Shown one piece after another: positions 4,134 to 7,384 of a stretch of 7,384 bases of DNA. A program made the position numbers and the translations under genes. This DNA comes from a bacterium (GTDB taxonomy: Bacteria; Armatimonadota; Fimbriimonadia; Fimbriimonadales; GBS-DC). The notes below the pieces were generated by a model. That model had not been told where the DNA came from. It saw nothing but the letters and a program-made list of their open reading frames with translations, and made no database searches. How positions within the stretch are numbered: position 1 is the stretch's first letter; every line of letters begins with the position of its first letter. Location of the stretch: the NCBI GenBank assembly GCA_029335935.2, contig JARJMV020000236.1:1-7384 (forward strand), written 5' to 3'.

Positions 4134-7100
4134 ATGTTTCGGCGCATACTATCTCTCGGCTTACTGTTTATCCTCTGCGTTAGCGCGTTTGCGATAAGCG
4201 ACGAGCTAAGTGTATCGGTCGATCTGTTCAAGAACCTGCGCCCGCGCAACATCGGTCCTGCGAACATGGGCGGGCGCATCACCGACATCGAGGGCATCCC
4301 AGGCAACCCCAGCACGGTCTATGTCGCCACAGGCACAGGCGGGCTGTGGAAGACCACCAACTGGGGCATCCGCTGGACGCCGCTTTTCGATGAGCAGGAG
4401 ACAACCACCATCGGCGATATCGCGTTAGACCCCCAAAACCCCGACATCATCTGGGTGGGCACGGGCGAGGCGAACACGCGCAACAGCATCTCGGTCGGCT
4501 GCGGCGTGTATCAGTCCACCGATGGCGGGAAAACTTGGCACTATCTGGGACTACGCGAGACGCGCCAGATTAGCCGTATCATCGTCCATCCACGCGATTC
4601 GAACACCGTGTGGGTCGCGGCGGTCGGCTCGGCGTTCGGAGCCAACCCCGAACGCGGCGTCTTTATGACCACCGACGGCGGGAAAACTTGGCAGAAAGTG
4701 CTGTCTATCGACGAGCATCACGGCGCGTCCGATTTGGATATCGACCCTGTGAACCCGAACATTTTGTACGCGGGCATGTGGCGGTTTGAACGCAAGCCGT
4801 GGACACACACCAGCGGGAGCGAGCTGGGCGGCGTGTTCAAATCCACCGACGGCGGGCGCACCTGGCGCAAAATCACCAGCGGACTGCCCAAGTTGATGGG
4901 GCGCATCGGCGTCAAGGTCGCGCCCAGCAACCCGAATGTGGTCTATGTGATTGCCGAGTCGAACGACGGCACGCTGTTCCGCTCCAACGATCGGGGCGAG
5001 ACCTTCCAGCGTATCTCCAGCGAGACCAATATCGTCTCGCGCGGCTTCTACTACACCGACCTGCGCGTGTGCCCACGCGATGAGAACCGCCTCTACTTCC
5101 TGGCGACCCAGCTGCGCATGTCCATCGACGGCGGACGCACCAGCCAGCAGATTGCCAGCACCGTGCATGTCGACCACCACGCGCTCTGGATCGACCCCAC
5201 CAACCCCGATATCCTTTGGAACGGCAACGACGGCGGGCTGGCTGTCTCGATGGACCGCGGGCAAACATGGGATGTGATTGCGAACCTCCCACTGGCGCAG
5301 TTCTATCAGATTCACTGTAGCAGGGAAGCGCCGTTCTATCAGGTGGCGGGCGGCCTGCAAGACAACGGCAGCTGGATCGGTTGGGCAAACAACAAGGAAG
5401 GCGGTATCGTCAACGAACACTGGCGCATGGTCAGCTTCGGCGATGGGTTCTACTGCGTCATCCATCCGCGCGACCCGAACCTCGTGCTGAGTGAGTCTCA
5501 AGGGGGCAACATCCTGCGCACGAACCTCGCTACGGGCGTGCAGGAGACCATCAGCCCGCAGGCGCGCCGCGCCGACGGCGGACCCGCCAGCGAACTCAAG
5601 TACCGCTTCAACTGGAACACGCCCATCATCCCCTCGCCCCATGAGGCCGATACCGTGTATGTCGGCGGTAATGTGGTGTTCAAGTCCACCGATTTCGGCA
5701 CCACTTGGAGCGTGATTAGCCCCGACCTAACCACCAACGACCCCGAAAAGCAGAAAGACGCAGGCGGTCCCGTGTGGGTGGAGAACACCACCGCCGAGTA
5801 TCACTGCACGATTATCAGCCTTGCGGAGTCGCCCGTTCAAAAAGGGCTCCTGTGGGTGGGCACGGACGACGGACGCCTCTGGAAAAGCCCCGACGACGGC
5901 GTGCGCTGGATCGAACTCACGCAGAATGTGCCGAACCTGCCCCCGAACTCGCCCGTGTCGCATGTGGAGCCATCGCGTGCGGGGGCGGAGGTCGCCTATG
6001 TCGCCTTCGACCGCCACATGCTGAACGACTTCAAGCCCTATCTCTACAAAACGACCGACGGGGGCAACAGTTGGCAACCCATCACGAACGGCTTGCCCGA
6101 CGAGGCGTATGTGTTCGTGGTGCGGGAAGACCCGCGCAACCTGAACCTGCTCTACGCAGGCACGGAGCGTGGGCTGTTCGTCTCGTTCGACGCAGGGCAA
6201 AACTGGCAGCGCATGCCCACCCTACCCCCTGTGCCCGTGCATGATATCCAAGTGCATCCGCTAATGAACGACTTGGTGCTGGGCACGCACGGGCGCAGCG
6301 TCTATGTGCTGGACGACATCACGCCGCTGCAGGAGGTCAGCCCGCAGGTGCTGGAGAAACCAGCGCATCTGTTCACGCCGCCGACCGCGTGGCGCTACTC
6401 CAGCCGTATGACGCGCTACGGACGCGGCGACCGCCCCTACGCCGCGCCGAACCCACCCTACGGCGCGATGATAACCTTCTACCTCAAGGAGAAGCCCAAG
6501 CAGGGGCGCGTGCGCGTCCAAATCCTCGATTCGCAGGGCAACCTGTTGCGCGAGTTGACGCGCGTGCCCCAAGAGCCAGGCGTGCAGCGCGTGGGGTGGG
6601 ATCTGCGCACGCGCGGTGAAGCCATCGAGACTGACGACGACACGCCACCACCCCCCACCAGCGGACCGCTCGGACCCCAAGTGCTGCCCGGAACCTATCG
6701 TGTGAAGCTCATCGTCGGCGAGTTCGAGATGGAGCAGCAGCTCACCGTGCGCATGGAGCCTGCACTGGAGCCGTACCTCCCCCAAGTCAAGGCGGGCTAC
6801 CAGTTCGCGCTGGAGACGCTGGGCATGATTCGCCAGCTCAACCGCGCGATGCAGGTGTTGACCAGCGTGGAGACACAACTCACCAACCTGCGCCAGACCG
6901 CTCGCCAGCAGAATCTGAAGCTGCCCGACGAGGTGGACAAAGCGATTGGCGAGCATCTCAAGCAGATGGGCGAGATGAAGGCGAAGGTGGACAACCCGAC
7001 CTCAGGGCTGGCGTATGCGCGCAGCGCGCGGCTGCGCGGTAGGCTGAACGCGGTATACGGGCAGATGAACAGCAACACGGGCCCCACGCTCGCGCAGGTC

Positions 7101-7238
7101 GCCTACTTCAACGAGGTGAAGGCGGAGTTCGAGTCGGTGTACGGCGAGATCCGCGCCTACCTCACTCAGAACGCGCCCCAACTCAGCGAGCAGCTCAAGG
7201 CGAACAACCTGCCCGCCCTGCTGATTGGGGAGCTGTAA
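4134..7238 (+). CDS. Secreted VPS10/sortilin-like Asp-box beta-propeller protein
   Basis: A 1034-residue protein of the group often annotated as glycosyl hydrolase, BNR-repeat or VPS10-domain protein. Residues 1-20 are a Sec signal peptide (hydrophobic core, ending SAFA). C15 is not in a lipobox. Residues about 35-730 carry ten Asp-box motifs (SxDxGxTW or variants) starting near 128, 179, 237, 284, 330, 372, 518, 585, 640 and 684, as expected for large or tandem beta-propellers. The opening RNIGPANMGGRI is typical of this family. Residues about 750-875 resemble an immunoglobulin-like or FlgD-like beta domain (VQILDSQGNLLREL … LPGTYRVKLIV). Residues about 880-1025 are helical, perhaps coiled coil. 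An in-frame TAA at 4125 fixes ATG 4134 as the earliest start. There is no Shine-Dalgarno; the preceding CCTCCT is instead its complement. Sialidase catalytic residues are not recognisable, so enzyme activity is unproven; binding or scaffolding is possible. Confidence 0.9.
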   Translation: MFRRILSLGLLFILCVSAFAISDELSVSVDLFKNLRPRNIGPANMGGRITDIEGIPGNPSTVYVATGTGGLWKTTNWGIRWTPLFDEQETTTIGDIALDPQNPDIIWVGTGEANTRNSISVGCGVYQSTDGGKTWHYLGLRETRQISRIIVHPRDSNTVWVAAVGSAFGANPERGVFMTTDGGKTWQKVLSIDEHHGASDLDIDPVNPNILYAGMWRFERKPWTHTSGSELGGVFKSTDGGRTWRKITSGLPKLMGRIGVKVAPSNPNVVYVIAESNDGTLFRSNDRGETFQRISSETNIVSRGFYYTDLRVCPRDENRLYFLATQLRMSIDGGRTSQQIASTVHVDHHALWIDPTNPDILWNGNDGGLAVSMDRGQTWDVIANLPLAQFYQIHCSREAPFYQVAGGLQDNGSWIGWANNKEGGIVNEHWRMVSFGDGFYCVIHPRDPNLVLSESQGGNILRTNLATGVQETISPQARRADGGPASELKYRFNWNTPIIPSPHEADTVYVGGNVVFKSTDFGTTWSVISPDLTTNDPEKQKDAGGPVWVENTTAEYHCTIISLAESPVQKGLLWVGTDDGRLWKSPDDGVRWIELTQNVPNLPPNSPVSHVEPSRAGAEVAYVAFDRHMLNDFKPYLYKTTDGGNSWQPITNGLPDEAYVFVVREDPRNLNLLYAGTERGLFVSFDAGQNWQRMPTLPPVPVHDIQVHPLMNDLVLGTHGRSVYVLDDITPLQEVSPQVLEKPAHLFTPPTAWRYSSRMTRYGRGDRPYAAPNPPYGAMITFYLKEKPKQGRVRVQILDSQGNLLRELTRVPQEPGVQRVGWDLRTRGEAIETDDDTPPPPTSGPLGPQVLPGTYRVKLIVGEFEMEQQLTVRMEPALEPYLPQVKAGYQFALETLGMIRQLNRAMQVLTSVETQLTNLRQTARQQNLKLPDEVDKAIGEHLKQMGEMKAKVDNPTSGLAYARSARLRGRLNAVYGQMNSNTGPTLAQVAYFNEVKAEFESVYGEIRAYLTQNAPQLSEQLKANNLPALLIGEL

Positions 7239-7281
7239 AGCGAGTGTGCATGGAATCGTCCAGAGGGGCTGCCGCTGCCTC

Positions 7282-7319
7282 CCTTTGGTTCCCCCTACGC
7301 AGTAGGGGGAACCGAAAGG
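7282..7319 (+). terminator. Strong hairpin downstream of the propeller gene
   Basis: The arms 7282-7298 and 7302-7319 form a 17-bp stem with one bulged G (7314) and a 3-nt loop (GCA), starting 44 nt past the stop codon. It probably ends or protects the transcript. No T-tract follows on the plus strand (GAGAGAGTG). On the minus strand the hairpin is followed by GGAGGCAG, also without a T-tract. It is therefore not a canonical intrinsic terminator and may be a Rho-linked, bidirectional or 3'-stabilising structure. Confidence 0.5.
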
Positions 7320-7384
7320 AGAGAGTGAGTTCCTATCGTGGCTCCTCGCCTCCGGCTCGGGCAGACAAACTCTGCGCGCCCCCT
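7320..7384. other. Non-coding tail of the window
   Basis: No credible gene is seen. A small inverted repeat, GCAGA-CAAAC-TCTGC, lies at 7361-7375, and the pentamer GGCTC occurs twice in direct orientation near 7340-7358. The one frame open from the right edge on the minus strand (stop TAG near 7303) has unremarkable low-complexity Arg/Ser content and runs into the hairpin, so it was not called. Confidence 0.4.

Noticed and set aside
4551..5642. 363-codon antisense open frame inside the propeller gene
   Set aside because: It arises from the G+C-rich codon pattern of the plus-strand gene. Its composition is Ala/Val/Asp/His-rich with no recognisable motif, and the sense frame is clearly coding.
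6261..6956. 231-codon antisense open frame near the end of the propeller gene
   Set aside because: A mirror of biased codons, rich in Leu, His, Ala and Arg, with no domain and fully within a well-supported gene.
1..7384. CRISPR array, insertion sequence or rRNA
   Set aside because: No regularly spaced direct repeats, transposase motifs or rRNA signature sequences were seen on either strand.

Overview
The window is bacterial DNA of moderately high G+C from a free-living organism. An exported oxidoreductase of the Gfo/Idh/MocA family and a large secreted Asp-box (VPS10/sortilin-like) beta-propeller protein are typical of Armatimonadota, Planctomycetota or Acidobacteriota. An Armatimonadota host fits best by impression, but this is low-confidence inference because no rRNA or marker gene is present.

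Layout. Positions 1 to about 2640 look like one end of an integrated genetic element. All its genes lie on the minus strand and read away from a tRNA-Thr(UGU) gene (2638-2712): a tyrosine recombinase (1623-2570), an unrecognised helical protein ending in an AT-hook (708-1547), a 63-residue basic protein (451-642), and the start of a zinc-finger primase-like replication protein that runs off the left edge (454 to 1). The last two overlap by ATGA. Between the recombinase and the AT-hook gene lie two interleaved inverted repeats that can form alternative RNA structures, one of which would cover the ribosome-binding site of the AT-hook gene. The order tRNA 3' end, recombinase, small or unknown genes, primase is that of a tRNA-targeted integrative element (prophage, satellite or integrative plasmid). 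The other end and the second attachment site are outside the window.

Positions 2713 to 7384 look chromosomal. The tRNA has its own strong promoter (2725-2754). Upstream of it lies a Tat-exported oxidoreductase gene (2771-4054, minus). A 79-bp divergent region with a 7-bp dyad separates this from the 1034-residue secreted propeller protein (4134-7238, plus). Its end is followed by a strong hairpin (7282-7319). Both divergent chromosomal genes lack a Shine-Dalgarno sequence, whereas the primase-like and 63-residue element genes have clear ones. The two exported proteins may share regulation and act on extracytoplasmic carbohydrate or protein substrates, but their substrates cannot be read from sequence.
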